DNA from: Streptococcus oralis
Lineage (GTDB): Bacteria; Bacillota; Bacilli; Lactobacillales; Streptococcaceae
DNA length: 64,000 bases
NCBI RefSeq assembly: GCF_022749195.1
Contig: NZ_CP094226.1
Location: forward strand, 894,001-958,000
Direction: 5' to 3'
The notes under the pieces: generated by a model
What the model was told of the DNA's origin: nothing
The model's database searches: none
The model's input: only the letters and a program-made list of their open reading frames with translations
Part shown: one piece after another, positions 19,572 through 27,466 of the stretch
Layout of the letters: every line of letters begins with the position of its first letter
Position numbering within the stretch: the first letter of the stretch is position 1
Program-made: the position numbers and the translations under genes

Positions 19572-19865
19572 ATGGAAACTAAAGTCATTGAAGAGATTGA
19601 CAATTTACTAAACCTCATCGAGCAGTATCAGTTAAAAGGTGTGGTTGCTCAAGTAAATTCGTTAAAAGAGTTAAAGTATATCATAAGCAATCATATAGAG
19701 TTAAGTACTCGAGAGAAGATGAATATTCACTATTCACTCTTTCTTCCTAGGGGTGGCTTATCTGAGCTCTACTATATGGACGCTAATTTTGAACGGATGA
19801 TGTCTGTAAATAATCAACTTTCCTATGCTATTGAAACAATCGAAAAGTTTTTAATGGCTGATTGA
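19572..19865 (+). CDS. small protein, unknown function
   Basis: I do not recognise this 98-residue protein. It is soluble and mostly helical, beginning METKVIEEIDNLLNLIEQY and containing FLPRGGLSELYYMDANFER in the middle. It carries no membrane segment or metal motif. GAGGGG at 19561-19566 lies 5 bases before the chosen ATG at 19572; a longer frame from 19530 would overlap the preceding gene and lacks a ribosome site. It starts 23 bases after the nucleotidase stop and is probably co-transcribed with it. A terminator follows. Confidence 0.6.
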   Translation: METKVIEEIDNLLNLIEQYQLKGVVAQVNSLKELKYIISNHIELSTREKMNIHYSLFLPRGGLSELYYMDANFERMMSVNNQLSYAIETIEKFLMAD

Positions 19866-19921
19866 TACTGTGAATACTAATGTCCAATACTAGGATGAAT
19901 AACAGTATATATAAGAACTGT

Positions 19922-19948
19922 AAAAAGTGGTTTAGATAGCCACTTTTT
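19922..19948 (+). terminator. Rho-independent terminator before ung
   Basis: AAAAAGTGG pairs with CCACTTTTT around TTTAGATAG. The T run leads directly into the ung -10. Confidence 0.85.
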
Positions 19949-19956
19949 GCTATAAT
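19948..19956 (+). promoter_or_regulatory. extended -10 promoter of the ung operon
   Basis: TGC then TATAAT (19951-19956), overlapping the 3' end of the preceding terminator. The gene starts 28 bases on. Confidence 0.65.
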
Positions 19957-19984
19957 AGAGGCAGTAAAAACGAAGGAGTTGGCG

Positions 19985-20638
19985 ATGCAACACTCATCAT
20001 GGCATGCTTTGATTAAGGAGCAATTACCTGAAGGTTATTTCGGGAAAATCAATCAATTTATGGAACAGGTCTATGCTCAGGGAACTGTCTATCCACCTAA
20101 GGAAAAAGTTTTTCAAGCTCTCTTGACTACTCATCTGGAAGAGGTTAAGGTGGTGATTCTAGGGCAAGACCCCTATCACGGGCCAGGTCAAGCGCAGGGT
20201 TTGAGTTTTTCTGTACCCGATGCTATCCCAGCTCCGCCGTCCTTGCAAAATATCTTGAAAGAATTGTCGGATGACATCGGAGCTAAGAAATCCCATGATT
20301 TGACAGCTTGGGCTGAGCAAGGAGTCTTGCTTCTCAATGCTTGCTTGACGGTTCCTGCTGGGCAAGCCAATGGTCATTCTGGGCTAATATGGGAGCCCTT
20401 TACTGATGCTGTGATTCAGGTGGTCAATCATCTAGACAGACCTGTAGTCTTTGTGCTCTGGGGCGCTTATGCACGTAAGAAGAAGGTCTTGGTTACCAAT
20501 CCTCACCACTTGATTATCGAATCAGCCCATCCTAGTCCGTTATCGGTTTATAGAGGATTTTGGGGTTCCAAGCCTTTTTCCAAGGCCAATGCATTCTTAA
20601 AAGAGACAGGACAAGAGCCAATCGATTGGCTTAGATAA
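19985..20638 (+). CDS. ung: uracil-DNA glycosylase
   Basis: Ung removes uracil from DNA as the first step of base excision repair. The 217-residue protein has family-1 hallmarks: Asp62 and His65 in [48 protein letters not shown] and a final catalytic-loop His (about 182) in [14 protein letters not shown]. Length is standard. GAAGGAG at 19972-19978 fits the ATG at 19985; a TTG at 19979 is in frame but touches the ribosome site. It begins a tight run ung-mutX-pyrC-MATE exporter with gaps of 9, 12 and 41 bases. Grouping Ung with MutX makes a DNA-damage avoidance pair. Confidence 0.96.
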   Translation: MQHSSWHALIKEQLPEGYFGKINQFMEQVYAQGTVYPPKEKVFQALLTTHLEEVKVVILGQDPYHGPGQAQGLSFSVPDAIPAPPSLQNILKELSDDIGAKKSHDLTAWAEQGVLLLNACLTVPAGQANGHSGLIWEPFTDAVIQVVNHLDRPVVFVLWGAYARKKKVLVTNPHHLIIESAHPSPLSVYRGFWGSKPFSKANAFLKETGQEPIDWLR

Positions 20639-20647
20639 GGAGAAAAT

Positions 20648-21112
20648 ATGCCTCAGTTAGCGACTATTTGCTACATTGATAACGGAAAAGAACTGCTCAT
20701 GCTCCATCGTAATAAGAAACCCAATGATGTCCACGAAGGAAAATGGATTGGTGTGGGTGGTAAGCTAGAGCGAGGGGAGACACCTCAGGAGTGCGCAACG
20801 CGTGAAATCCTCGAAGAAACAGGGCTCAAAGCCAAGCCAGTACTTAAAGGTGTTATCACTTTTCCTGAATTTACGCCAGATTTAGACTGGTACACCTATG
20901 TTTTTAAGGTGACAGAGTTCGAGGGTGACTTGATTGACTGCAATGAGGGAACCTTAGAATGGGTTCCCTATGATGAAGTCTTAAGCAAGCCGACTTGGGA
21001 AGGTGATCACACCTTTGTTGAGTGGCTTTTAGAGGACAAACCCTTCTTTTCAGCCAAGTTTGTTTATGATGGGGATAAATTGTTGGATACCCAAGTTGAT
21101 TTCTATGAATAA
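20648..21112 (+). CDS. mutX: MutX/MutT-type 8-oxo-dGTP diphosphatase (Nudix)
   Basis: It hydrolyses oxidised nucleotides such as 8-oxo-dGTP to prevent mutation. The 154-residue protein contains a complete Nudix box: Gly38-Lys-Leu-Glu-Arg-Gly-Glu44, seven residues, then Arg52-Glu-Ile-Leu-Glu-Glu-Thr-Gly59-Leu60. The upstream VHEGKWIGVGGKLE and the C-terminal PFFSAKFVYDGDKLLD match streptococcal MutX. RBS AAGGAG lies 5-8 bases before the ATG. It sits between ung and pyrC in one operon. Another Nudix substrate cannot be excluded from sequence alone, but family and context favour 8-oxo-dGTP. Confidence 0.9.
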   Translation: MPQLATICYIDNGKELLMLHRNKKPNDVHEGKWIGVGGKLERGETPQECATREILEETGLKAKPVLKGVITFPEFTPDLDWYTYVFKVTEFEGDLIDCNEGTLEWVPYDEVLSKPTWEGDHTFVEWLLEDKPFFSAKFVYDGDKLLDTQVDFYE

Positions 21113-21124
21113 AGGAGAAAGCAG

Positions 21125-22393
21125 ATGCTACTAATCAAAAATGGTCGTGTAATGGATCCCAAGTCTGGTTTGGATCAAGTGTGTGATGTTTTGGTCCAAG
21201 ATGGGAAAATTGTCAAAATTGCCCCTGAAATCAAGGAAGAAGGAGCAGAGCTAATTGATGCTACTGGTCTTGTAGTTGCGCCTGGACTAGTTGATATTCA
21301 TGTTCATTTCCGTGAACCTGGTCAGACCCACAAGGAGGACATCCATACTGGGGCACTAGCGGCTGCTGCAGGTGGTTTTACAACGGTTGTTATGATGGCT
21401 AATACCAGTCCAACCATTTCGGACGTAGAAACTTTGCAAGAAGTTCTTCAGTCAGCTGCCAAGGAAAAAATTAACGTCAAAACGGTTGCGACTATTACCA
21501 AGAACTTTAATGGCCAAGATTTGACAGACTTTAAGGCACTCTTAGAAACAGGTGCGGTTGGTTTTTCTGATGACGGGATTCCCCTTGAAAGTAGTAAAGT
21601 GGTTAAGGAAGCCATGGAGGAAGCCAAAAAACTCAATACCTTTATCAGCCTTCATGAGGAAGATCCAGGTTTGAACGGGATTCTTGGCTTTAATGAAAAC
21701 ATCGCTAAGGAACATTTTCATATCTGTGGGGCGACTGGGGTGGCTGAGTACGCTATGATTGCGCGTGATGTTATGATTGCCTATGCAACCAAGGCCCATG
21801 TTCACATCCAGCATTTGTCTAAGGAAGAAAGTGTCAAGGTAGTGGAATTCGCTCAAGGTTTGGGAGCACAAGTCACAGCAGAAGTAGCGCCACAGCATTT
21901 CTCTAAGACAGAAGCTCTTCTTTTAACTCAAGGAAGCAATGCCAAAATGAATCCTCCGCTTCGTTTGGAATCAGACCGTCGTGCTGTTATCGAAGGTCTC
22001 AAGTCAGGTGTTATCACAGTTATCGCGACAGACCACGCTCCTCACCATGCAGATGAGAAAAATGTAGAAGATATCACCAAAGCACCATCTGGTATGACAG
22101 GTTTGGAAACCTCTCTTTCTCTTGGTTTGACTTATTTGGTGGAAGCTGGTGAGCTAAGCTTGATGGAATTGATTGAAAAAATGACTGTCAATCCAGCCAA
22201 ACTTTACAACTTTGAAGCTGGTTACTTGGCTGAGAATGGTCCAGCGGATATCACTATCTTTGATGCTAAGGCTGACCGCCTTGTGGACTCACACTTTGCT
22301 TCAAAAGCAGCTAATTCACCATTTATCGGTGAAACTTTAAAAGGGCAGGTTAAATATACCATCTGTAAGGGACAAATCGTCTATCAAAACTAG
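21125..22393 (+). CDS. pyrC: dihydroorotase
   Basis: It cyclises carbamoyl-aspartate to dihydroorotate in pyrimidine synthesis. The 422-residue type I enzyme shows the zinc ligands His59 and His61 and the substrate Arg63 in [16 protein letters not shown], then [14 protein letters not shown], a metal-region His in [16 protein letters not shown] with the catalytic Asp, and [13 protein letters not shown]. Length is typical. It is the third gene of the ung operon, with AAGGAG upstream, and its placement apart from other pyr genes is normal for streptococci. No PyrR-type leader is seen in the 12-base gap. Confidence 0.95.
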   Translation: MLLIKNGRVMDPKSGLDQVCDVLVQDGKIVKIAPEIKEEGAELIDATGLVVAPGLVDIHVHFREPGQTHKEDIHTGALAAAAGGFTTVVMMANTSPTISDVETLQEVLQSAAKEKINVKTVATITKNFNGQDLTDFKALLETGAVGFSDDGIPLESSKVVKEAMEEAKKLNTFISLHEEDPGLNGILGFNENIAKEHFHICGATGVAEYAMIARDVMIAYATKAHVHIQHLSKEESVKVVEFAQGLGAQVTAEVAPQHFSKTEALLLTQGSNAKMNPPLRLESDRRAVIEGLKSGVITVIATDHAPHHADEKNVEDITKAPSGMTGLETSLSLGLTYLVEAGELSLMELIEKMTVNPAKLYNFEAGYLAENGPADITIFDAKADRLVDSHFASKAANSPFIGETLKGQVKYTICKGQIVYQN

Positions 22394-22434
22394 ATGGGAT
22401 TCTGCTCTATAAACTATAAGAATAGAGAGCGTAT

Positions 22435-23775
22435 ATGTATCCAACCCATCAATTTAAAGACAAGTTTGTCTTATTTCTTAAGATATTTTTTCCTATCCTA
22501 ATTTATCAATTTGCCAATTATTCTGCCTCTTTTGTTGATACAACTATGACTGGGCAGTACAATACCATGGACTTGGCGGGGGTGTCAACCGCAACGAGTC
22601 TATGGAATCCTTTCTTTACTTTTTTAACAGGGATTGTTTCGGCCATGGTTCCCATCATAGGCCATCATCTGGGACGGGGCAAAAAGGAAGAAGTAGCATC
22701 TGATTTTTACCAATTTATCTACTTGGCTTTCGGACTGTCTTTGGTCTTGCTTGGAATGGTAGTATTCTTAGCGCCACCTGTCTTAAACAACATCGGACTA
22801 GAAGCTCAAGTGGCGGCAGTTGCAGTTTCCTATCTTTGGTACCTTTCTATCGGGATTATTCCCTTGTTGCTTTTCAGTGTCATTCGGTCTTTGTTGGATT
22901 CTCTTGGTTTGACCAAGTTATCTATGTATCTGATGCTCCTATTACTTCCGCTAAATAGTGGTTTTAACTATCTCTTGATATATGGAGCATTCGGTTTTCC
23001 TGAGCTTGGTGGTGCAGGAGCAGGTCTGGGAACTTCCCTAGCCTATTGGGTTTTATTGGGGATTTCTCTGCTTATTTTGTTCAAACAAGATAGGTTAAAA
23101 GCGTTACATCTTGAGAAACGGATTCCACTCAATATAGATAAAATCAAGGAAGGTGTTCGGCTAGGTCTACCAATCGGGGGAACCGTCTTTGCGGAAGTAG
23201 CTATTTTCTCCGTAGTGGGACTAATCATGGCTAAGTTTTCATCGCTCATCATCGCCAGTCACCAGTCAGCTATGAACTTTTCGAGTCTCATGTATGCTTT
23301 TCCTATGAGTATTTCCTCTGCTATGGCGATTGTTGTGTCTTACGAGGTGGGGGCCAAACGTTTTGAGGATGCAAAAACCTATGCTCGTCTGGGAAGAGTA
23401 ACCGCCCTTATGTTTGCAGGTCTTACCCTGTCCTTTCTCTACATTTTTAGAGATCGTGTAGCAAATCTATATGGAAATGGCCCTCAGTTCATTGAAACAA
23501 CTGCTGTATTTCTAACCTACAGTCTCTTTTTTCAGTTAGCTGATACCTTTGCGGCTCCTCTCCAAGGAATTTTAAGAGGCTATAAGGACACTATCGTTCC
23601 TTTCTATCTTGGATTAATCGGATATTGGGGAGTAGCGATACCACTAGGATATCTACTAGATCAAGCAACTGACTTAGGGGCATTTGCCTACTGGATTGGG
23701 TTAATTGCCAGCTTGATTGTTTCTGGTTGTTTGTATCAATGGCGTTTGAAAACCGTAATGAAAAAATTGAGCTAA
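22435..23775 (+). CDS. MATE family efflux transporter
   Basis: A 446-residue integral membrane protein with about 12 hydrophobic segments, typical of the MATE superfamily that exports cationic drugs by Na+ or H+ antiport. Characteristic features are SASFVDTTMTGQYNTMDLAG near the N-terminus (first MATE segment), GIVSAMVPIIGHHLGRGKKE between segments 2 and 3, and the matching second-half segment ASHQSAMNFSSLMYAFPMSI followed by SSAMAIVVSYEVGAKR. Substrates cannot be predicted. It lies 41 bases after pyrC, with no promoter evident, so it is probably read from the ung promoter. A terminator follows. Confidence 0.9.
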   Translation: MYPTHQFKDKFVLFLKIFFPILIYQFANYSASFVDTTMTGQYNTMDLAGVSTATSLWNPFFTFLTGIVSAMVPIIGHHLGRGKKEEVASDFYQFIYLAFGLSLVLLGMVVFLAPPVLNNIGLEAQVAAVAVSYLWYLSIGIIPLLLFSVIRSLLDSLGLTKLSMYLMLLLLPLNSGFNYLLIYGAFGFPELGGAGAGLGTSLAYWVLLGISLLILFKQDRLKALHLEKRIPLNIDKIKEGVRLGLPIGGTVFAEVAIFSVVGLIMAKFSSLIIASHQSAMNFSSLMYAFPMSISSAMAIVVSYEVGAKRFEDAKTYARLGRVTALMFAGLTLSFLYIFRDRVANLYGNGPQFIETTAVFLTYSLFFQLADTFAAPLQGILRGYKDTIVPFYLGLIGYWGVAIPLGYLLDQATDLGAFAYWIGLIASLIVSGCLYQWRLKTVMKKLS

Positions 23776-23829
23776 TTTTTGGGAAATATCCTGAAAAAGA
23801 ACTTTGTGAAAAAACGCTCCAACTAGAGG

Positions 23830-23861
23830 GAATCCCTGTTTTAACAGGGATTTATTTTTTT
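23830..23861 (+). terminator. Rho-independent terminator after the MATE gene
   Basis: AATCCCTGTT pairs with AACAGGGATT around TT, followed by TATTTTTTT. Confidence 0.9.
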
Positions 23862-23890
23862 ATATTGTGAAATTTTATTAGCCATATACT

Positions 23891-23919
23891 TTGACAGTGT
23901 ATACTAAAAAAGGTAAAAT
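23891..23919 (+). promoter_or_regulatory. promoter of the 2-oxoacid dehydrogenase operon
   Basis: TTGACA (23891-23896), 17 bases, then TAAAAT (23914-23919). This is the best -35 in the left half and lies 34 bases before the E1alpha gene. Confidence 0.8.
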
Positions 23920-23953
23920 AGTAAGGTAAGAACAAAGTTAGAAAGGCAAGATT

Positions 23954-24922
23954 ATGTCAACTTTAGATAAGAATCTTTTGCTAGAGATGTTCCGTAAGAT
24001 GGAAGAAATCCGTCGCATGGACTTAAAAATTGCTCAGTTAGTGAAAAAGGGGAAAGTTCCCGGTATGACTCACTTTTCTGTCGGAGAGGAAGCAGCTAAC
24101 GTCGGAGCGATGCTGGCTCTTAATCCAGATGATCTGATTACCTCAAATCACCGTGGACACGGGCAAGCTATTGCCAAAGGGATTGACCTCAACGGAATGA
24201 TGGCTGAAATCCTCGGGAAATACACTGGAACCTGTAAAGGAAAAGGTGGTTCTATGCACATCGCCGACCTTGATGCGGGTAACCTTGGTGCCAATGGTAT
24301 CGTAGGTGGTGGTATGGGAATCGCTGTCGGTGCAGCCCTCAGTCAGCAAATGCAACATACTGGTAAAATCGTTGTCTGCTTCTTTGGAGATGGCGCGACC
24401 AACGAGGGTGTTTTCCACGAAGCAGTGAACATGGCTTCTATCTGGAAACTTCCTGTTATTTTCTACTGCATTAACAACGGTTATGGGATCTCTGCGGATA
24501 TCAAGAAAATGACCAATGTGGAGCATATCCATCAACGTAGTGCTGCTTATGGAATCCCTGGAATGTTTATCGAAGATGGAAACAATGTCATCGATGTCTA
24601 TGAAGGATTTAAGAAAGCCGTAGACCATGTTCGTGGTGGCAATGGACCAGTTTTGATCGAAAGTGTAACCTATCGCTGGCTTGGTCACTCATCATCTGAC
24701 CCTGGTAAATATCGTACCCGTGAAGAAGTGGAATTGTGGAAACAAAAAGACCCAATCGAAAACCTTCGCAAGTACCTCGTTGAAAATAATATTGCGAGTG
24801 CAGAAGAATTGGAAGAAATTCAAGCACAAGTCAAGGAAGCAGTGGAAGCTTCTGTTAAATTTGCAGAAGAAAGTCCATTCCCACCACTAGAATCCGCATT
24901 TGAAGATATTTACGCAGACTAA
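23954..24922 (+). CDS. pdhA: 2-oxoacid (pyruvate/acetoin) dehydrogenase E1 alpha subunit
   Basis: The E1 alpha chain binds thiamine diphosphate and, with E1 beta, decarboxylates the oxoacid and passes the acyl group to a lipoyl arm. The 322-residue protein has PGMTHFSVGEEAANVGAML, TSNHRGHGQAIAKG, the TPP motif GDGATNEGVFHEAVNMA (the matching NN is in YCINNGYGIS) and KGGSMHIAD. In streptococci these four genes are named acoABCL or pdhABCD; the complex supplies acetyl-CoA, and pyruvate is the likely substrate, since no acetoin genes are nearby. It is first in the operon, with GAAAGG upstream. The next ribosome site begins at its stop. Confidence 0.92.
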   Translation: MSTLDKNLLLEMFRKMEEIRRMDLKIAQLVKKGKVPGMTHFSVGEEAANVGAMLALNPDDLITSNHRGHGQAIAKGIDLNGMMAEILGKYTGTCKGKGGSMHIADLDAGNLGANGIVGGGMGIAVGAALSQQMQHTGKIVVCFFGDGATNEGVFHEAVNMASIWKLPVIFYCINNGYGISADIKKMTNVEHIHQRSAAYGIPGMFIEDGNNVIDVYEGFKKAVDHVRGGNGPVLIESVTYRWLGHSSSDPGKYRTREEVELWKQKDPIENLRKYLVENNIASAEELEEIQAQVKEAVEASVKFAEESPFPPLESAFEDIYAD

Positions 24923-24938
24923 GGAGAAAGAGATAAAA

Positions 24939-25931
24939 ATGGAAACAAAAACAATGTCGTTCCGTGACACCATTATCCTTGCTATGTCTGAGGAAATGCG
25001 TCGCGATGAAAATGTATTCTTGATGGGAGAAGACGTCGGTGTCTTCGGAGGAGACTTCGGAACTTCTGTTGGAATGCTCGAAGAATTTGGTCCAGAACGT
25101 GTCCGTGACTGTCCGATTTCTGAAGCTGCCATCTCGGGAGCAGCAGCAGGAGCAGCCATGACAGGACTTCGTCCAATTGTCGATATGACCTTCATGGACT
25201 TCTCGGTTATTGCCATGGATAATATCGTCAACCAAGCTGCTAAAACACGTTATATGTTTGGTGGTAAAGGTCAGGTTCCAATGACTGTACGTTGTGCAGC
25301 TGGTAACGGAGTTGGTTCTGCGGCCCAGCACTCGCAATCTCTAGAGTCTTGGTTTACACACATCCCTGGTCTCAAGGTTGTAGCTCCAGGTACGCCTGCG
25401 GACATGAAAGGACTGCTCAAGTCTTCTATCCGTGATAACAACCCTGTTATCATCCTTGAATACAAGTCAGAATTTAACCAAAAAGGGGAAGTGCCAGTTG
25501 ATCCAGACTACACAATCCCACTTGGAGTTGGTGAAATCAAACGCCAAGGTACAGATGTAACAGTCGTTACTTATGGAAAAATGCTTCGCCGTGTGGTTCA
25601 AGCTGCTGAAGAATTAGCAGAAGAGGGAATTTCAGTTGAAATTGTGGACCCACGTACTCTTGTACCGCTTGATAAGGATATCATCATTAACTCAGTGAAG
25701 AAGACTGGTAAGGTGGTGCTAGTCAACGACGCCCACAAAACAAGTGGCTATATCGGAGAGATTTCAGCTATTATTTCAGAATCAGAAGCATTTGATTATC
25801 TAGACGCACCAATCCGCCGTTGTGCAGGAGAAGATGTGCCAATGCCTTACGCACAAAACCTAGAAAATGCAATGATTCCAACAGTTGAAAGCATTAAAGA
25901 TACCATCCGTAAGACTTATAACAAAGAATAA
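24939..25931 (+). CDS. pdhB: 2-oxoacid dehydrogenase E1 beta subunit
   Basis: The E1 beta chain completes the decarboxylase heterotetramer. The 330-residue protein starts METKTMSFRDTIILAMSEEM and shows GEDVGVFGGDFGTS, RVRDCPISEAAISGAAAGAA, AAQHSQSLESWFTHIPGLKV and VDPRTLVPLDKD, the usual E1 beta landmarks. A longer in-frame start at 24900 would overlap E1 alpha and has no ribosome site; the ATG at 24939 follows AAGGAG, although the 12-base spacing is long. A 448-base gap full of hairpins separates it from the E2 gene, unusual within such an operon, and may alter the E1:E2 ratio. Confidence 0.92.
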   Translation: METKTMSFRDTIILAMSEEMRRDENVFLMGEDVGVFGGDFGTSVGMLEEFGPERVRDCPISEAAISGAAAGAAMTGLRPIVDMTFMDFSVIAMDNIVNQAAKTRYMFGGKGQVPMTVRCAAGNGVGSAAQHSQSLESWFTHIPGLKVVAPGTPADMKGLLKSSIRDNNPVIILEYKSEFNQKGEVPVDPDYTIPLGVGEIKRQGTDVTVVTYGKMLRRVVQAAEELAEEGISVEIVDPRTLVPLDKDIIINSVKKTGKVVLVNDAHKTSGYIGEISAIISESEAFDYLDAPIRRCAGEDVPMPYAQNLENAMIPTVESIKDTIRKTYNKE

Positions 25932-26143
25932 TATTGCATAAATTAAATTACGTAAATTTTTAAAGATTTTAACTTTAGTAACTTGAGGTATGTTTTGTAT
26001 CCAAGTTGTATATAAAGTTGCGACAGTTTTTTGACGAATCGATCATATTCGACAAAAAACTTAGTAAGCCTACTAGGTTGACCGCCTAATAGCGGCAACC
26101 GTAGTAACTTGAGACGCGTTTCGTGTCCAAGTTACTTGTAGAG

Positions 26144-26250
26144 TTGAACACGGGCTAAAAGCTCGGAAAAAAGATAAATCTCCTTGACTTCATCGAAGTC
26201 TGCGTTGATTTCCGATTTTTCGGTCGCTTTTAAACGCCCTTTGCATCATG
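26144..26250 (+). repeat. hairpin repeat, copy 1 (E1)
   Basis: GGGCTAAAAGC (26152-26162) pairs with GCTTTTA-aac-GCCC (26226-26239). AAATC (26176-26180) pairs with GATTT (26207-26211). The tip is a perfect GACTTC-atc-GAAGTC (26186-26200). Arms match the copy at 14769-14876. Confidence 0.7.
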
Positions 26251-26256
26251 TAATTG

Positions 26257-26355
26257 AATTCGGACGGAGGTCTTCGAAAAAAAGATAGATTTCCTTGTGT
26301 GCATCGAACACATGGTCAATCTCCTATTTTTTCATTGCCCTCTTCGTCCTTAATA
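26257..26355 (+). repeat. hairpin repeat, copy 2 (E2)
   Basis: GGACG-GAGG (26262-26270) pairs with CCTC-tt-CGTCC (26339-26349). AGATT pairs with AATCT (26319-26323). The tip is TGTGT (26296-26300) against ACACA (26308-26312). The inner strand AAAAAAAGATAGATTTCCTT resembles that of copy 1 (AAAAAAGATAAATCTCCTT). Confidence 0.65.
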
Positions 26356-26379
26356 TCTTAGTATAGAATTGGAGAGGTC

Positions 26380-27423
26380 ATGGCTGATGACAAGCTAAGA
26401 GCGACTCCTGCGGCTAGAAAGTTAGCGGATGATCTAGGGATCAACCTCTACGACGTTTCTGGCTCAGGTGCAAACGGTCGTGTCCACAAAGAAGACGTGG
26501 AAACTTATAAAGACACAAATGTGGTTCGCATTTCGCCACTTGCAAAACGAATTGCCCTCGAACATAACATTGCTTGGCAGGAAATCCAAGGAACTGGCCA
26601 TCGTGGTAAGATCATGAAGAAGGACGTTTTGGCCTTCCTTCCTGAAAATATCGAAAACGACACCATCAAGTCCCCTGCTCAGATTGAAAAAGTGGAAGAA
26701 GTTCCAGACAATATCACTCCTTATGGTGAGATTGAGCGTATTCCAATGACACCAATGCGTAAGGTAATCGCCCAACGTATGGTTGAATCCTACCTAACTG
26801 CGCCAACCTTCACACTCAACTATGATGTCGATATGTCAGAAATGTTGGCTCTTCGTAAGAAGGTTCTTGAACCAATCATGGAAGCAACTGGTAAGAAAAT
26901 TACGGTTACTGATCTTCTTTCACTTGCTGTTGTGAATACATTGATGAAACATCCTTACATCAATGCTTCATTGACAGAAGATGGCAAGACCATTATCACT
27001 CATAATTATGTCAACCTTGCTATGGCGGTTGGTATGGATAATGGATTGATGACACCTGTTGTCTATAATGCTGAAAAAATGAGCTTGTCAGAGTTGGTTG
27101 TAGCCTTCAAGGATGTTATTGGCCGTACCTTGGATGGTAAATTGGCTCCAAGCGAACTGCAAAATTCAACCTTCACAATCAGTAACTTGGGAATGTTTGG
27201 TGTTCAGTCCTTTGGTCCGATTATTAACCAACCCAACTCAGCAATCCTCGGGGTAAGCTCAACAGTCGAGAAACCTGTAGTTGTCAATGGTGAGATTGTT
27301 ATCCGACCAATCATGAGCCTTGGTTTAACTATTGACCACCGTGTTGTAGATGGTATGGCTGGTGCTAAGTTTATGAAAGACTTGAAAGCCTTGATTGAGA
27401 ATCCGATCTCAATGTTGGTTTAA
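26380..27423 (+). CDS. pdhC: dihydrolipoyl acyltransferase (E2) lacking a lipoyl domain
   Basis: E2 transfers the acyl group from a lipoyl arm to CoA. The 347-residue protein starts directly with two peripheral subunit-binding domains (about residues 6-41, RATPAARKLADDLGI and GANGRVHKEDV; and 50-85, ISPLAKRIALEHNI and GHRGKIMKKDV), then the catalytic core (about 115-347) with His320 and Asp324 in DHRVVDGMAG. Typical E2 proteins begin with one to three lipoyl domains; none is visible here or in remnants upstream. The lipoyl arm sits on the next gene's product instead, as described for pneumococcal DLDH. RBS GGAGAGG precedes the ATG. Confidence 0.92.
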   Translation: MADDKLRATPAARKLADDLGINLYDVSGSGANGRVHKEDVETYKDTNVVRISPLAKRIALEHNIAWQEIQGTGHRGKIMKKDVLAFLPENIENDTIKSPAQIEKVEEVPDNITPYGEIERIPMTPMRKVIAQRMVESYLTAPTFTLNYDVDMSEMLALRKKVLEPIMEATGKKITVTDLLSLAVVNTLMKHPYINASLTEDGKTIITHNYVNLAMAVGMDNGLMTPVVYNAEKMSLSELVVAFKDVIGRTLDGKLAPSELQNSTFTISNLGMFGVQSFGPIINQPNSAILGVSSTVEKPVVVNGEIVIRPIMSLGLTIDHRVVDGMAGAKFMKDLKALIENPISMLV

Positions 27424-27466
27424 GTCAGCTATTGTATTTTAGAGATTTAGATAAAGGAAGTAAGAC

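Larger units (their letters stand above)
25932..26379 (+). repeat. E1beta-E2 spacer with a cluster of six hairpins
   Basis: No gene is seen in these 448 bases. From 5' to 3' there are hairpin H1 at 25980-26007 (AACTTG/CAAGTT), H2 at 26025-26061 (AGTTTTTTG-a-CGAAT against ATTCG-a-CAAAAAACT), H3 at 26071-26106 (TACTAGGTTG, CCGC against GCGG, CAACCGTAGTA), H4 at 26106-26133 (second copy of H1), then the roughly 105-nt hairpins E1 and E2. H1 and H4 are direct repeats 126 bases apart. None has a long T tract, so they are unlikely to be simple terminators; RNA processing or stability control is possible. Confidence 0.75.

Noticed and set aside
19979..19987. In-frame TTG as a longer start for ung
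   Set aside because: It touches the GAAGGAG ribosome site. The ATG at 19985 is at normal spacing.
24143..24688. 181-residue minus-strand frame inside the E1 alpha gene
   Set aside because: It is antisense to a well-supported gene and has no family motif, so it is a codon-usage shadow.
26300..26379. Remnant lipoyl domain before pdhC
   Set aside because: No frame in the 448-base spacer shows a lipoyl motif (DKxxxE context); the spacer is hairpin repeat instead.
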